A stretch of DNA of 64,000 nucleotides. It comes from Anatilimnocola aggregata. GTDB lineage: Bacteria > Planctomycetota > Planctomycetia > Pirellulales > Pirellulaceae. The notes beneath the pieces are model-generated. The model searched no databases, was not told where the DNA came from, and saw only the letters and a program-made list of their open reading frames with translations. Of the stretch, positions 16,203 to 24,693 are shown one piece after another. Within the stretch, counting starts at the first letter, position 1. Every line of letters begins with the position of its first letter. The position numbers and the translations under genes are program-made. The stretch is from assembly GCF_007747655.1 (NCBI RefSeq), contig NZ_CP036274.1, positions 7,936,001-8,000,000 on the forward strand, written 5' to 3'.

Positions 16203-17606
16203 GTGACCATGAACTGTGCCGACTTTCAACACCAGCTGACGGCCTGGCTGGCGAGCGAAACGGATGATGGGCAGGCGAGCGAGCTTGAAGCGCATGTGTC
16301 GGACTGCGCCGATTGCCAGGCCTTGCTGGCGGGTGTCAGTCACGACGATCCTCTCCTGCGATCGGCCCTCACCGATCAAGCGGCTACCCAGCGCGTGGCC
16401 CAGCGTGCAACGGCGGGGCTAGTTGAAGCGAAAGCCCTGACGAGTGGACTAGATCTTCCCTGGCAAGCTTGGGCGCTCGTGCTGCTGGCCACAGCCGCTG
16501 GCTACTTCCTCGCCCTCGCGCTGCCGCTCCAGCGCAGGCCCGCGAAACTTGAAATGCCGCCGGTTGTGAAAGTGCCCGAGATACCCCAAGTGGAACCGCC
16601 AGTGGCACATCTGGTTGCAGCTACCGGGCGTGTCGAGCGGTTTGATGACGTGCAGCAAGACTGGATCGCAGTCGATCCGAAAATCAAATACTTTGCCTGC
16701 CCCAGCGACAGCCGACTGAGGACGACTTCGAACGTGCAATGCGAGCTGAAGACGGAAGACGGCAGCGTGATTCGCTTGAACGACCAGACGGAAGTGAAGT
16801 TGCTGGGATCGAGTTCGATTCAACTCAATCAGGGACAAGTCTGGTGTCGTTCGCCGGGCGAAGCTTCGCTGGAAGTGCGCGTGGCGTCTACCAGCCAACC
16901 AGGTTCGTCGGTGGCATTGGGTGGCCCGCAGTCCACCCTCTGGTGCGTCGGTCCGTCGTGCGTAATGACAGGCATTCGCGAATCGGGCCAGGTGCAGGTG
17001 GTCAATGCTGCTGGCGAAATCAAAGTCAGCACCGCCAGCGGGCAGCAACAGCTTAAACCGGGGCAGGTAGCTGAAATCTCGAACGGCCAGGTGAGCACAC
17101 CGGCCAACCACGTCGACCCGCTGACCTCCACGCGCTGGATGCAACCGCTGATGCTCGCGCGCGGGCCCGACAATGCCGAACTGAACGAGCGAGTGAATAC
17201 GCTCCTGGCGCTGATTGGCCGAGCAAAAATATCGACTCTGTACGAGCAAGAGATTCGGGCGCTCGGCGAGCACGCCGTCTTGCCTTTGGTGCGGTTCATT
17301 CAGTCGCCACTCGCCGCCAGCGATCCCATGCGCCGGTCGGCCGCCATGCGCCTGACAGCTGACCTCGCCCCTGTCTGGCTGATTCCTGACTTGATCGACC
17401 TGCTCGCCGACCGTGAGGCCTATGTGCGGCAGTTGGCGGCGGCAACTCTCTACCGACTTACCGCGCTCAACATGAACTGTTCGCCAGACCAATGGCAGGC
17501 CGAGCCCGACGAATTGCAAACAACAGCCCTCGCCGATTGGCGCGCCTGGTGGGCCGCGCATCGTGACCAATACCCCACTCACCGGCTGCGCGTGACGGAG
17601 GAGTGA
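16203..17606 (+). CDS. Probable anti-sigma factor with FecR-like and HEAT-like parts
   Basis: A 467-residue membrane protein. The N-terminus has the zinc anti-sigma pattern HxxxCxxC (His31, Cys35, Cys38, with Cys5 upstream). A membrane helix lies at about 85-109. The outer part (about 180-300) resembles FecR sensor domains (DGSVIRLNDQTEVKLLGSSS, QLKPGQVAEISNGQ). The C-terminus (about 340-440) looks like helical HEAT-type repeats (MRRSAAMRLTADLAP, VRQLAAATLYRLT). It would hold the sigma factor encoded upstream until a periplasmic signal is sensed. GTG 16203 has a GGGAG six bases upstream; ATG 16209 is the alternative. The FecR/HEAT assignment is by pattern only. Confidence 0.78.
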   Translation: MTMNCADFQHQLTAWLASETDDGQASELEAHVSDCADCQALLAGVSHDDPLLRSALTDQAATQRVAQRATAGLVEAKALTSGLDLPWQAWALVLLATAAGYFLALALPLQRRPAKLEMPPVVKVPEIPQVEPPVAHLVAATGRVERFDDVQQDWIAVDPKIKYFACPSDSRLRTTSNVQCELKTEDGSVIRLNDQTEVKLLGSSSIQLNQGQVWCRSPGEASLEVRVASTSQPGSSVALGGPQSTLWCVGPSCVMTGIRESGQVQVVNAAGEIKVSTASGQQQLKPGQVAEISNGQVSTPANHVDPLTSTRWMQPLMLARGPDNAELNERVNTLLALIGRAKISTLYEQEIRALGEHAVLPLVRFIQSPLAASDPMRRSAAMRLTADLAPVWLIPDLIDLLADREAYVRQLAAATLYRLTALNMNCSPDQWQAEPDELQTTALADWRAWWAAHRDQYPTHRLRVTEE

Positions 17607-17803
17607 GAATACGTCGAGTGGTTTGAATGCGCGCGTTTGGTTCGACCGTCAATTCGCGGGACCTGCCTGCGATGGTTTTCGCTGCTCGTTTTCATCAAAG
17701 GCGCTCGATCCAAACGCTCGTAGTTGGTGCCAGCAGCATTGCGGTCGGGGTGGTCGCGGGTTAGTCTCGAAAGAGTTCAATCTCTTCCGACAGGAGGGCG
17801 GCA

Positions 17804-19225
17804 ATGCCGACCGTGCTGGGAAATTTTCCGTCGATTAACGAATTGCTCGAGAGTCCACCGCTGAAATCGCTCGTCGAACGGGTCAACCCGACGCGAGTCA
17901 TGAGCAGTGTGCGGTCGTTTGTCGACGGTATGCGGCAAGACCTGCAGACGGCCGTCTCGCAGCGGCAAATCCCTTCGCCCACGGCACTGGCCGAGCAAAT
18001 TGCGCAGTGGATTATTCGCCAAGAACACGCGGGAGTTCGCGCAGTGATTAATGCGACGGGACTTGTCTTGCATCCTGAGTTGGGCTCCGCGCCGCTGGCT
18101 GACGAAGCAATGTTGGCCCTGCGCGAAGCGGCCGGTGGCTACTCGCGGGCTACTAGTCGCAATCTGGCGGGGCGCGGGTCGCGCATCGAAGAACTGCTGC
18201 AACAGCTGACCGGTTGCGAAGCGGCGGTCGTGACGAACAATGCGGCGCTGGCCCTGTCTCTGGTGACGAAGGCTTCTGCCTGCGGGCGCGAAGTCTTGGT
18301 GCCTCGTTGTCAATTGGCGAGCAGTGCCGATGGCACGCGGTCGTATGAATTGGTAACGGCCGCAGGGGGACAATTGCGCGAGTGCGGCTCGACGAATCAT
18401 TTGCACGCCGATGATTTGAGTGCCGGCGCTTCTGAACGAAGTGCATTTTTGTTCTGGCAGCAAGGGCTGGCCTTTGAAGTGGCCGGCAATCACGAAGTGC
18501 TCGATGTGGCAACTGCCATCGGTTGGGCGAACAAGCGTTCGCTGCCGGTTGTCGTCGACTTGGGATTTGGTGGCTTGAACGATTGCAGTTCGTTCGGCCT
18601 GCTCAAGCAACCCACGGTGAAGGAAACGTTGCAAGCCGGTGCTACGGCCGTCATCGTGCGTGGCGATGGATTGCTTGGCGGCCCCTCGTGCGGCCTGATT
18701 GTCGGGCGGAGCAACTTCATTTCGCGACTGGCCGAACATCCGCTGTTTCCAGCAACTGCTGCCGACAAGTTGACTCTGGCAGCGCTCGAATCGACCCTGG
18801 AACTCTACCGCAGCGGGACGGAGGGAACCGCGAACACCTGCGAGCGGTCGATTCCTCTGCTCGCACTACTGGCCACGTCGGCCGATAACCTGAAGCATCG
18901 CTGCGAACGACTCGCGCCGCAGTTGGCGGCATCGCCGGCGTTGAGAGCGGTCGAAGTCTTTCCTGGCGAGGCTTTTCTCACCGGTGCGAAGTTGCCACGC
19001 GAGCGCATGAGCACTTGGGGCCTATCGCTGCAAAGCGCACAACGGAATGCCAGCGAGCTGTTGGCTGCCTTGGCTGCCACAACGCCAGCTGTTGTTGCGC
19101 GGCTACAGGGCGATCGCGTGTGGCTCGACTTGCGCTGCGTTGCACCGCGCGAGGATCAACAGATCGTGCTGGCAGTGGAACAGCTTTCGCGCGCGAAAGA
19201 AGCGAAAGAGCCCGCTCCGGTGTAG
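17804..19225 (+). CDS. SelA-like protein lacking the PLP lysine
   Basis: A 473-residue homolog of L-seryl-tRNA(Sec) selenium transferase. It matches the family over its length: VRAVINATGLVLHPELGSAPL near residue 77, RGSRIEELLQQLTGCEAAVVTNNAAL, VVVDLGFGG and KLTLAALESTLELY. In true SelA the cofactor lysine sits in GDKLLGGPQAG. Here the block reads RGDGLLGGPSCG, so residue 289 is Gly (codon GGA at 18668) and the Schiff-base lysine is gone. The substrate loop is also altered (PELGS for TNLGR). No selB, selD or tRNA-Sec is visible. It is probably not a selenium transferase; a PLP-independent or regulatory role is inference. ATG 17804 follows a GGAGGG at 17791-17796. Confidence 0.85.
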   Translation: MPTVLGNFPSINELLESPPLKSLVERVNPTRVMSSVRSFVDGMRQDLQTAVSQRQIPSPTALAEQIAQWIIRQEHAGVRAVINATGLVLHPELGSAPLADEAMLALREAAGGYSRATSRNLAGRGSRIEELLQQLTGCEAAVVTNNAALALSLVTKASACGREVLVPRCQLASSADGTRSYELVTAAGGQLRECGSTNHLHADDLSAGASERSAFLFWQQGLAFEVAGNHEVLDVATAIGWANKRSLPVVVDLGFGGLNDCSSFGLLKQPTVKETLQAGATAVIVRGDGLLGGPSCGLIVGRSNFISRLAEHPLFPATAADKLTLAALESTLELYRSGTEGTANTCERSIPLLALLATSADNLKHRCERLAPQLAASPALRAVEVFPGEAFLTGAKLPRERMSTWGLSLQSAQRNASELLAALAATTPAVVARLQGDRVWLDLRCVAPREDQQIVLAVEQLSRAKEAKEPAPV

Positions 19226-19233
19226 ACCTGTGG

Positions 19234-19299
19234 GCGAGTCATTCCCTGACTCGCACCTCTTTCGGTTGCGAGACTCAGTCACGGAGTGACTGAGCTACG
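19234..19299. repeat. Palindromic repeat (AGTCA-N5-TGACT family), locus 1
   Basis: Two perfect short palindromes: GCGAGTCA-TTCCC-TGACTCGC (19234-19254) and CTCAGTCA-CGGAG-TGACTGAG (19273-19293). The same sequence family, with the same TTCCC and CGGAG centres, recurs at 62773-62847. The element lies directly downstream of the SelA-like gene and may act as its terminator or be a REP-like element. Confidence 0.8.
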
Positions 19300-19301
19300 G
19301 G

Positions 19302-19326
19302 GCCGGTATTAATCGATTTAACCGGC
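19302..19326. other. 25-bp near-perfect palindrome, possible operator
   Basis: GCCGGTATTAATCGATTTAA-CCGGC is almost its own reverse complement, centred on ATCGAT, and much richer in AT than its surroundings. It lies about 160 bases before the next start codon, so it could be an operator or a hairpin. There is no T-run to make it a terminator. Confidence 0.45.
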
Positions 19327-19483
19327 AAAGCTTCTAAAATTGGCCTGCCAGCAAGTGGCTACAGATTCGAGAAGTTGGCAAAAAACCATCGAATCGAACC
19401 CTCCCGTTGGGTAAACTCGTAGATTGGTTGGCAGGCTTTCACCTGGCTGCCACGCGCGATTGCACACCTTGATTTACCACCCG

Positions 19484-20443
19484 ATGAAGCGATACCTCTT
19501 ACTTCCGCTATTGGCCGCCTGCCTGCTCGGCAGTTGGCTTGGCGCGCAAGAAGAGGTTCGTCCCGTCATTCTGCGGCCCGATGTCCCCCGGCTCGAGGCA
19601 GCACCACTGCCTGCCTCGCCAGCCGAGACAGCTAAGCCCGCGGCAGCGCGCGGCGAACCACAGCTACCGCCTGAAGCGCATCCCTGGGGACGCTTTCCGC
19701 TCGGTTCGTGGAAGTCGGTGCGGGTGACTTCGGAAACACTCGATGCCAATGGGAAGTCGACCGGCAATTCGGTCACAGAAACCAAGACCACGCTCATTGA
19801 AGCGAGCGATCACGACTATTCGCTCCAGGTGGAAGTTACCGTGCAGGTTGAGGGCAAACGCTTTGCTCGGCCGCCGCAAGTGGCACGGCTTAGCTATTGG
19901 GGGGACTTAAGTGAGTCACCAACTGGCGTGCGTAAAGTGGGCACAGCCGAGGTTGAACTGAATGGCAAGAGCATGCCGTGCGAGATTCGCCAGGTAGTGA
20001 CCGAGCAGCAAGGGGAGCGGCGGCAATCGGTCGTCTATTACTGCGACACCAGTTTTCCGTACGTGCTTAAACGCGAATCGATCGTCACGCTGACGGCAGC
20101 CGAAGCAAAGCCGCAGACGACACGCGTCGAAGTGATTGCCACGAACTTGCCCTATCGCATTCTCGGGCAGTTGCGTTCGGTCGCGTATGTCAAAACGACG
20201 CGCAAGCTGGCGTCGGGATCGACACTCACCATGGAAGTTCAATCGCCCGATGTACCAGGGGGCGTGGTTTCGCATTCGGCCCAAGAACTGGACGACGCGC
20301 AGGTCGTCAATCGTCGCAGCACGCTCGAACTGATCGACTATGGCGTCGGCAGCGAACCGGTCGAAGAAGCTTCTCCCGCTCGCAAGCGCTGGTTCCGCTC
20401 GCGCTCGCGCCGGGGCGAGGAAATGGCACCGCCGCGCCGCTAG
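19484..20443 (+). CDS. Hypothetical secreted protein
   Basis: A 319-residue protein with a signal peptide (MKRYLLLPLLAACLLGSWLGA). Next come a Pro/Ala-rich linker (about 35-62) and a beta-rich domain starting at WGRFPLGSWKSVRVTSETLD, with repeated strand patterns (TETKTTLIEASDHDYSLQVEVTVQ). The C-terminus is strongly basic (RKRWFRSRSRRGEEMAPPRR). I do not recognise the domain; the opening FPLGSWKSVR and the alternating strands suggest a secreted beta-sandwich. ATG 19484 fits the signal peptide better than the upstream in-frame start at 19424. It ends 19 bases from the convergent phosphotransferase gene. Confidence 0.65.
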   Translation: MKRYLLLPLLAACLLGSWLGAQEEVRPVILRPDVPRLEAAPLPASPAETAKPAAARGEPQLPPEAHPWGRFPLGSWKSVRVTSETLDANGKSTGNSVTETKTTLIEASDHDYSLQVEVTVQVEGKRFARPPQVARLSYWGDLSESPTGVRKVGTAEVELNGKSMPCEIRQVVTEQQGERRQSVVYYCDTSFPYVLKRESIVTLTAAEAKPQTTRVEVIATNLPYRILGQLRSVAYVKTTRKLASGSTLTMEVQSPDVPGGVVSHSAQELDDAQVVNRRSTLELIDYGVGSEPVEEASPARKRWFRSRSRRGEEMAPPRR

Positions 20444-20462
20444 CTAATCGCGGCAATCTGAA

Positions 20463-21461
20463 TCACGTTATTCGCTGCAGCAAATGAGTGAGTCGACCGC
20501 GGACGGCAGGTAACGAAGTGAACTCCCGCTGCTCGACGTACAACCAGTCGAGCCAATTCCAGCCGGCAAGGAGCGTGCCGGTGCGGTCAAGCAAGTCGAC
20601 CAGTTGTCGTTCGCGCGCGCTGAGGGGGCGAATCTCTGCGTAGGCCGAGAGAGCGGCAGTTCGCTCTGCGAGATTGTCTCCCGCCAGGCTGCCGATGAGG
20701 CGGGCGATGTCGGTGAGCCGCGTATCGGGTCGCATGGCACCAAAATCGATGAAGCCGGTCACTTCGTCACCGGTAAACAGCACGTGATCGCTCCACAAAT
20801 CGCGAACCACCGGCTGAAGAAACGGCTTAAGCTGGTTGGCCGCGCGGAGCTGTTGCAGGTCGTTCGGCGGCAGGGTGGATTTGCGCGCGAGCCATTGCTG
20901 AGCCAGGTCGTCGATGGCGGGGATTGGTCTGGCTTGAACGGCAGCGCTGATTTCGCCAATCTGGCCCTGTAGTTCCTTCCAGCGGGCAATTCTCTCATCC
21001 AGGGCGGGCGTCGTGCGGGCGAAGCTGGCCTGGGACATGTAGGCAGTCGCGAAGACCGAGGTCGCATGGTGGAACAGAGCCAGAGTGCGAAACGCGGAGC
21101 GAAGTCGCGCCGGCGACGGGTTTTGCTGATAGTCGGCCGAGCCCGGCAACCAGGTCATAAGTTCCCAGGTGCTGCCCGCCACGTCGCAGATGGTGGCTCC
21201 CTGTGGCGTGATTTGCGGTTCGGGGAGGAAAGTCATCCCCTGCCCGCGAGCGTGCTGCAAGACGTGATGGATCCACGGCAATCGGGCAGGAGACGGATGA
21301 CTGGCCGGCCAGCGCTTAAGACAGAGCGACTCGGCATCGGGCGCGGTGACCCGCCACACGGATGACCCGCTAAAACCTTCGCGCCCCAGCCGTTGCAACT
21401 GGAATTTTGTGGCGCTGCCCCTAAAGATACTAAGGGCGGTAAGTGCGGCGGAATCGTCCAT
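20463..21461 (-). CDS. APH/choline-kinase-like phosphotransferase
   Basis: A 332-residue cytoplasmic kinase of the aminoglycoside-phosphotransferase fold. It has an N-lobe with SVWRVTAPDAESLCLKRWP carrying the ATP lysine. The catalytic loop reads VVRDLWSDHVLF, followed by the Mg-binding GFIDFGAMRPDT. The canonical HGDLHPGNVL becomes VRDLWSDHVL: the catalytic Asp is kept, while the flanking His and the Asn are changed. It is more likely a housekeeping small-molecule kinase than a resistance enzyme. Two in-frame ATGs are possible (21461 MDDSAAL, 21470 MPRMDD); the second falls inside the leader repeat. The substrate is unknown. Confidence 0.78.
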   Translation of the reverse strand: MDDSAALTALSIFRGSATKFQLQRLGREGFSGSSVWRVTAPDAESLCLKRWPASHPSPARLPWIHHVLQHARGQGMTFLPEPQITPQGATICDVAGSTWELMTWLPGSADYQQNPSPARLRSAFRTLALFHHATSVFATAYMSQASFARTTPALDERIARWKELQGQIGEISAAVQARPIPAIDDLAQQWLARKSTLPPNDLQQLRAANQLKPFLQPVVRDLWSDHVLFTGDEVTGFIDFGAMRPDTRLTDIARLIGSLAGDNLAERTAALSAYAEIRPLSARERQLVDLLDRTGTLLAGWNWLDWLYVEQREFTSLPAVRGRLTHLLQRIT

Positions 21462-21827
21462 TCGTGGCATAGGCTTCCAGCCTGTGAAGAACTGCAGATG
21501 ACAGGCTAGAAGCCTATCCCACGGAAGGCAGCTATCCCACCGGAAATAGCGAAGATTGTGCCGGTCGGGCGAATCAGGCAACCAAAACCGTCGTTCGAGG
21601 CACAAAACTTAGTAATTTGCTGAAACTTCCACTGCAGCAGCGACCTAGAGTGCAACCATTTCGACGGAATCGCCGTAGGAAAATGGCAAAGTGAAACGGC
21701 TGGGGTATATTTAACGGTCGCTGAGGGGTCGGTATACGAGTTGGTTTATCCAAAAATCTTGATTCGCAATCGCTGACAAGCGGCTCATCGCTGACTTGTA
21801 GGGTTGCGGCAAAAGCGAGTGATTCAC
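21462..21827. other. Divergent intergenic region, 366 bases
   Basis: No gene is seen. The first 60 bases are the leader repeat at 21463-21524. The rest separates the divergent phosphotransferase and metalloprotease genes and must hold their promoters. An AT-rich GTATATTTAA at 21705-21714 is the best candidate for a -10 region, but no convincing -35 partner was found. Confidence 0.5.
21463..21524 (-). repeat. Leader hairpin repeat (GGCTGGAAGCCTATGCC type), copy 2
   Basis: Arms CGTGGCATAGGCTTCCAGCC-TGTGA (21463-21487) and GACAGGCTAGAAGCCTATCC-CACGG (21500-21524), with a 12-base loop. Read on the minus strand, the arm CACAGGCTGGAAGCCTATGC-CACG ends one base before the phosphotransferase ATG at 21461. 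It is nearly identical to the arm that precedes the sigma-factor ATG at 15394. Confidence 0.82.
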
Positions 21828-24488
21828 ATGCTTCGACGGATTCTGGCTGGCACTCTGTGCTCAGTGGCGACAGCTTTATCGTTTTTCCTGCCGGTCGATG
21901 TGACCAGTGCTCAAGAGAAGCCCGCCGAGAAACCGGCTGCTCCCGCGGCACCACCTCATGCTGCATTGCTGAAGGACGCGAAAGCGGTCAGCGGGCTGTT
22001 GCAGTTGCATCAAAAAGGGAACAACCTTTTCGTCGAGTTGATGCCCGGCGACTATAGCTCCGAATACATCGTGCTGATTTCGATCTCGCGCGGCATTTCG
22101 CAAGGTCCGCTGTTGGGGGGCATGAGTTGGGGCTTCGGCGACGACTGGGTGTGGCAGTTCCGCAAAGTGGACGAGAACGTTCACATCATCCGCAAGAATG
22201 TCCGCTTCAAGGCGACCAGCAACTCGCCCGAAGCTCGCGCGGTTCGCAATGCCTATACCGATAGCGTGCTGTTCAGCATTCCGGCCACGGTCAAAGGGCC
22301 CAAGGGTGGCGACCTGGTCGATCTGACGCAAGTCTTCATGAGCGACCTGCCACAAATTGGCCAGGTGTTGCCGGGCTTCGTCTTCTCGCCCAGCAAGAGT
22401 TCGTGGGCGGCGGTGAAGGGTTTCGAAAACAACATGGAACTCGAAGTGGCCGCGACCTATGCGTCGAGTGGCAGTGCAGAAATCGATACCGTTCCCGATA
22501 GCCGCGGCGTGACGATCAACGTTCACTACTCGCTGAGCAAGATTCCCCAAACGTCGTCCTATCAGCCACGCCTGGCCGATGACCGCGTCGGTTATTTTCT
22601 CACAGCCGTGAAAGATTTCTCGAGCAAGAGCAATCGCGAACAGTTCGTGCGCTACATCAATCGCTGGGATCTGCAAAAGTCGGATGCTACAGCCAAACTG
22701 TCGCCGCCGGTCAAGCCGATCAAGTTTTGGATCGAGAAGACCGTTCCCTATAAGTACGAGAAGGCGATTTACGACGGCATTTACGAGTGGAACAAAGCCT
22801 TCGAAGCTGCTGGCTTTGTGAATGCAATTGTTGTCGAACGTCAGCCCGACAATGCCACGTGGGATCCAGAAGATATCAACTACAACACGTTCCGCTGGAT
22901 CACTTCGAACGCGGGCTTTGCCATGGGCCCCTCACGGACCAATCCATACACGGGTCAGATTCTCGACGCCGATATCATCTTCGATGCCGACTTTTTGACC
23001 TTCTGGAAAGAAGAGTACGAAACCTTCACGCCGGCCACAGTGGCCGCCATGACGGGTGGCGAGCTTGACCTTCGTCCGACCGAAAACAAGCCCAGCGTGC
23101 TGTTCGATACACGCACGGGCCTGATGCCCGATTGTGCCTTGAGCCGCGGCATGAGCATGCAGTTGGCTTCCGGCGCAGCGGCGATTCTCGCTGCCGATCC
23201 GAAGGCTGCTCCGGAAAATACCGAAAAGTTCATCACCCAAGCTCTGAAAGAAGTGACGATGCACGAAGTCGGGCACACGCTCGGCCTGCGGCACAACTTC
23301 AAGGCCAGCAAATGGCTGAGCTTGAAAGACCTGAACGACCCGACAAAATCGGGGGGCGCGATGGTTGCCTCGGTGATGGATTACAACCCGGCGAACATCG
23401 TGGGCAAGGGCGAAAAGCAAGGTGACTACTATCCCACGACCGTCGGCCCTTACGACATGTGGGCCATTGAATACGGTTACAAGCCACTTTCGGGCGGCGT
23501 GCAAGGTGAAGTGGCCGAGTTGAAGAAGATCGCGTCGCGCAGTGGCGAAGCCACGCTTGCCTATTCGACTGACGAAGATACGCGGGGCATCGATCCCGAT
23601 CCGGATAGCAACCGGTTCGACCTCGGGGCCAATCCGATCGACTTTGCCAAGCATCGCCTGAAGATGGTGCAAGACCTGATTCCGGGGCTCGTCGAACGGA
23701 CCACGGCCGAAGGAGACGACTACACCCAGGCTCGCCGCACATTCAATATCGTCGTGGCTCAAGCGGGACAGTCGATGTTCTTTGCTTCGCGGCAAGTTGG
23801 TGGTTTGAAGACCAGCCGCAGCCACAAGGGTGACAAGAACGCCAAGCCGCCGATTCAACTCGTCGACGCCAAGCTGCAGCGTGAAGTCCTCGACCTGCTC
23901 GATAAGAACCTGTTCAGCGATAAGCCGTTTGCCTTCCCACCGGAAATCTACAATCAGTTGGGTTGGTCGAACTGGTCGCACTGGGGCGTCTCGCCATCGG
24001 TACGCAAAGACTTTGGCGTGCACGATTTTGTGCTGATGTGGCAAGAGCGAGTCCTGGCGCAGTTGCTCTCGTCGATCACGCTGGAGCGGATGCACGACGC
24101 CGAACTGAAGGCTTCGCCTGATGCTGACGTGGTGACCACGGCCGAACTGCTCGATCGGCTGACCAAGAGCATCTTCAGCGACGTCGAGGGACTTAAGGAA
24201 GGCGAGTACACCAATCGAAAACCTGCCATCACCAGCTTGCGTCGTAACTTGCAGCGGTCGTACCTGAAGAGCCTCTCGCAAATGGCAATGGGCAACACCG
24301 GTGCTCCCCAAGATTGCCAAACGGTTGCGTACATGCAGTTGGGCGATCTGCAAGGCAAGATCAAGAAGGTGCTGGAGAACGCCGAGATGACCGGCAAGCT
24401 CGATGTCTATAGCCGGGCCCATCTGCAGGAAACTTCGGCCCGCATCCAGAAGGTGCTCGAAGCACGGTTGAGCCTCAACTCGCCGTAG
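21828..24488 (+). CDS. Secreted zinc metalloprotease (DUF5117/DUF5118-type)
   Basis: An 886-residue protein with a signal peptide (MLRRILAGTLCSVATALSFFLPVDVTSAQ) and a Pro/Ala linker. The N-terminal region (about 40-390) has strands such as GLLQLHQKGNNLFVELMPGDY. The zinc site is HEVGHTLGLRH (His479, Glu480, His483, His489), the extended HExxHxxGxxH of metzincin-like proteases, followed by SVMDYNPANI, a Met-turn-like block. The C-terminal helical region runs to the end. The length is typical for this family of large extracytoplasmic peptidases. ATG 21828 fits the signal peptide; a start at 21804 would put eight polar residues first. A strong terminator follows at 24526-24562. Confidence 0.9.
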   Translation: MLRRILAGTLCSVATALSFFLPVDVTSAQEKPAEKPAAPAAPPHAALLKDAKAVSGLLQLHQKGNNLFVELMPGDYSSEYIVLISISRGISQGPLLGGMSWGFGDDWVWQFRKVDENVHIIRKNVRFKATSNSPEARAVRNAYTDSVLFSIPATVKGPKGGDLVDLTQVFMSDLPQIGQVLPGFVFSPSKSSWAAVKGFENNMELEVAATYASSGSAEIDTVPDSRGVTINVHYSLSKIPQTSSYQPRLADDRVGYFLTAVKDFSSKSNREQFVRYINRWDLQKSDATAKLSPPVKPIKFWIEKTVPYKYEKAIYDGIYEWNKAFEAAGFVNAIVVERQPDNATWDPEDINYNTFRWITSNAGFAMGPSRTNPYTGQILDADIIFDADFLTFWKEEYETFTPATVAAMTGGELDLRPTENKPSVLFDTRTGLMPDCALSRGMSMQLASGAAAILAADPKAAPENTEKFITQALKEVTMHEVGHTLGLRHNFKASKWLSLKDLNDPTKSGGAMVASVMDYNPANIVGKGEKQGDYYPTTVGPYDMWAIEYGYKPLSGGVQGEVAELKKIASRSGEATLAYSTDEDTRGIDPDPDSNRFDLGANPIDFAKHRLKMVQDLIPGLVERTTAEGDDYTQARRTFNIVVAQAGQSMFFASRQVGGLKTSRSHKGDKNAKPPIQLVDAKLQREVLDLLDKNLFSDKPFAFPPEIYNQLGWSNWSHWGVSPSVRKDFGVHDFVLMWQERVLAQLLSSITLERMHDAELKASPDADVVTTAELLDRLTKSIFSDVEGLKEGEYTNRKPAITSLRRNLQRSYLKSLSQMAMGNTGAPQDCQTVAYMQLGDLQGKIKKVLENAEMTGKLDVYSRAHLQETSARIQKVLEARLSLNSP

Positions 24489-24525
24489 TTACGTTCGCTT
24501 CTCAGCGGGTAAAGCAACCAATTCA

Positions 24526-24562
24526 CCCGGCCAGTTGATTCCGTTCAGCTGGCCGGGTTTTT
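24526..24562 (+). terminator. Rho-independent terminator after the metalloprotease gene
   Basis: CCCGGCCAG (24526-24534) pairs perfectly with CTGGCCGGG (24549-24557) around a 14-base loop, followed at once by TTTTT (24558-24562). It lies 38 bases after the stop codon of the metalloprotease gene. This is the clearest intrinsic terminator in the window. Confidence 0.92.
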
Positions 24563-24693
24563 GCTTTACGCGGCACAATTTGTCACCTGCGGGTAAACAC
24601 AAACTTCACATTAGCCGCCGACTCGGCGGAAACAGCCAGCCCGGGCATTTACCGCCCATTCTCCCGGTGAGCCCGGCCAGTTATTCTGGCAGG

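Noticed and set aside
16449-17582. A 377-codon minus-strand frame opposite the anti-sigma gene
   Set aside because: Composition is unlike real proteins of this window and no start signal is seen. The plus-strand frame has the zinc motif and membrane helix.
19385-19415. T-loop-like GGTTCGATTC on the minus strand, as in tRNA genes
   Set aside because: The flanking five-base stem does not pair (GGAGG versus CGATG), and no anticodon arm or acceptor stem can be drawn around it.
20463-21461. Antibiotic-resistance phosphotransferase
   Set aside because: The fold matches APH, but the catalytic loop differs from known resistance enzymes, and the gene sits in an ordinary chromosomal setting with no mobile element.
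22932-24422. A 496-codon minus-strand frame inside the metalloprotease gene
   Set aside because: It is antisense to a protein with an intact zinc motif and signal peptide. The opposite frame has no recognisable domain.
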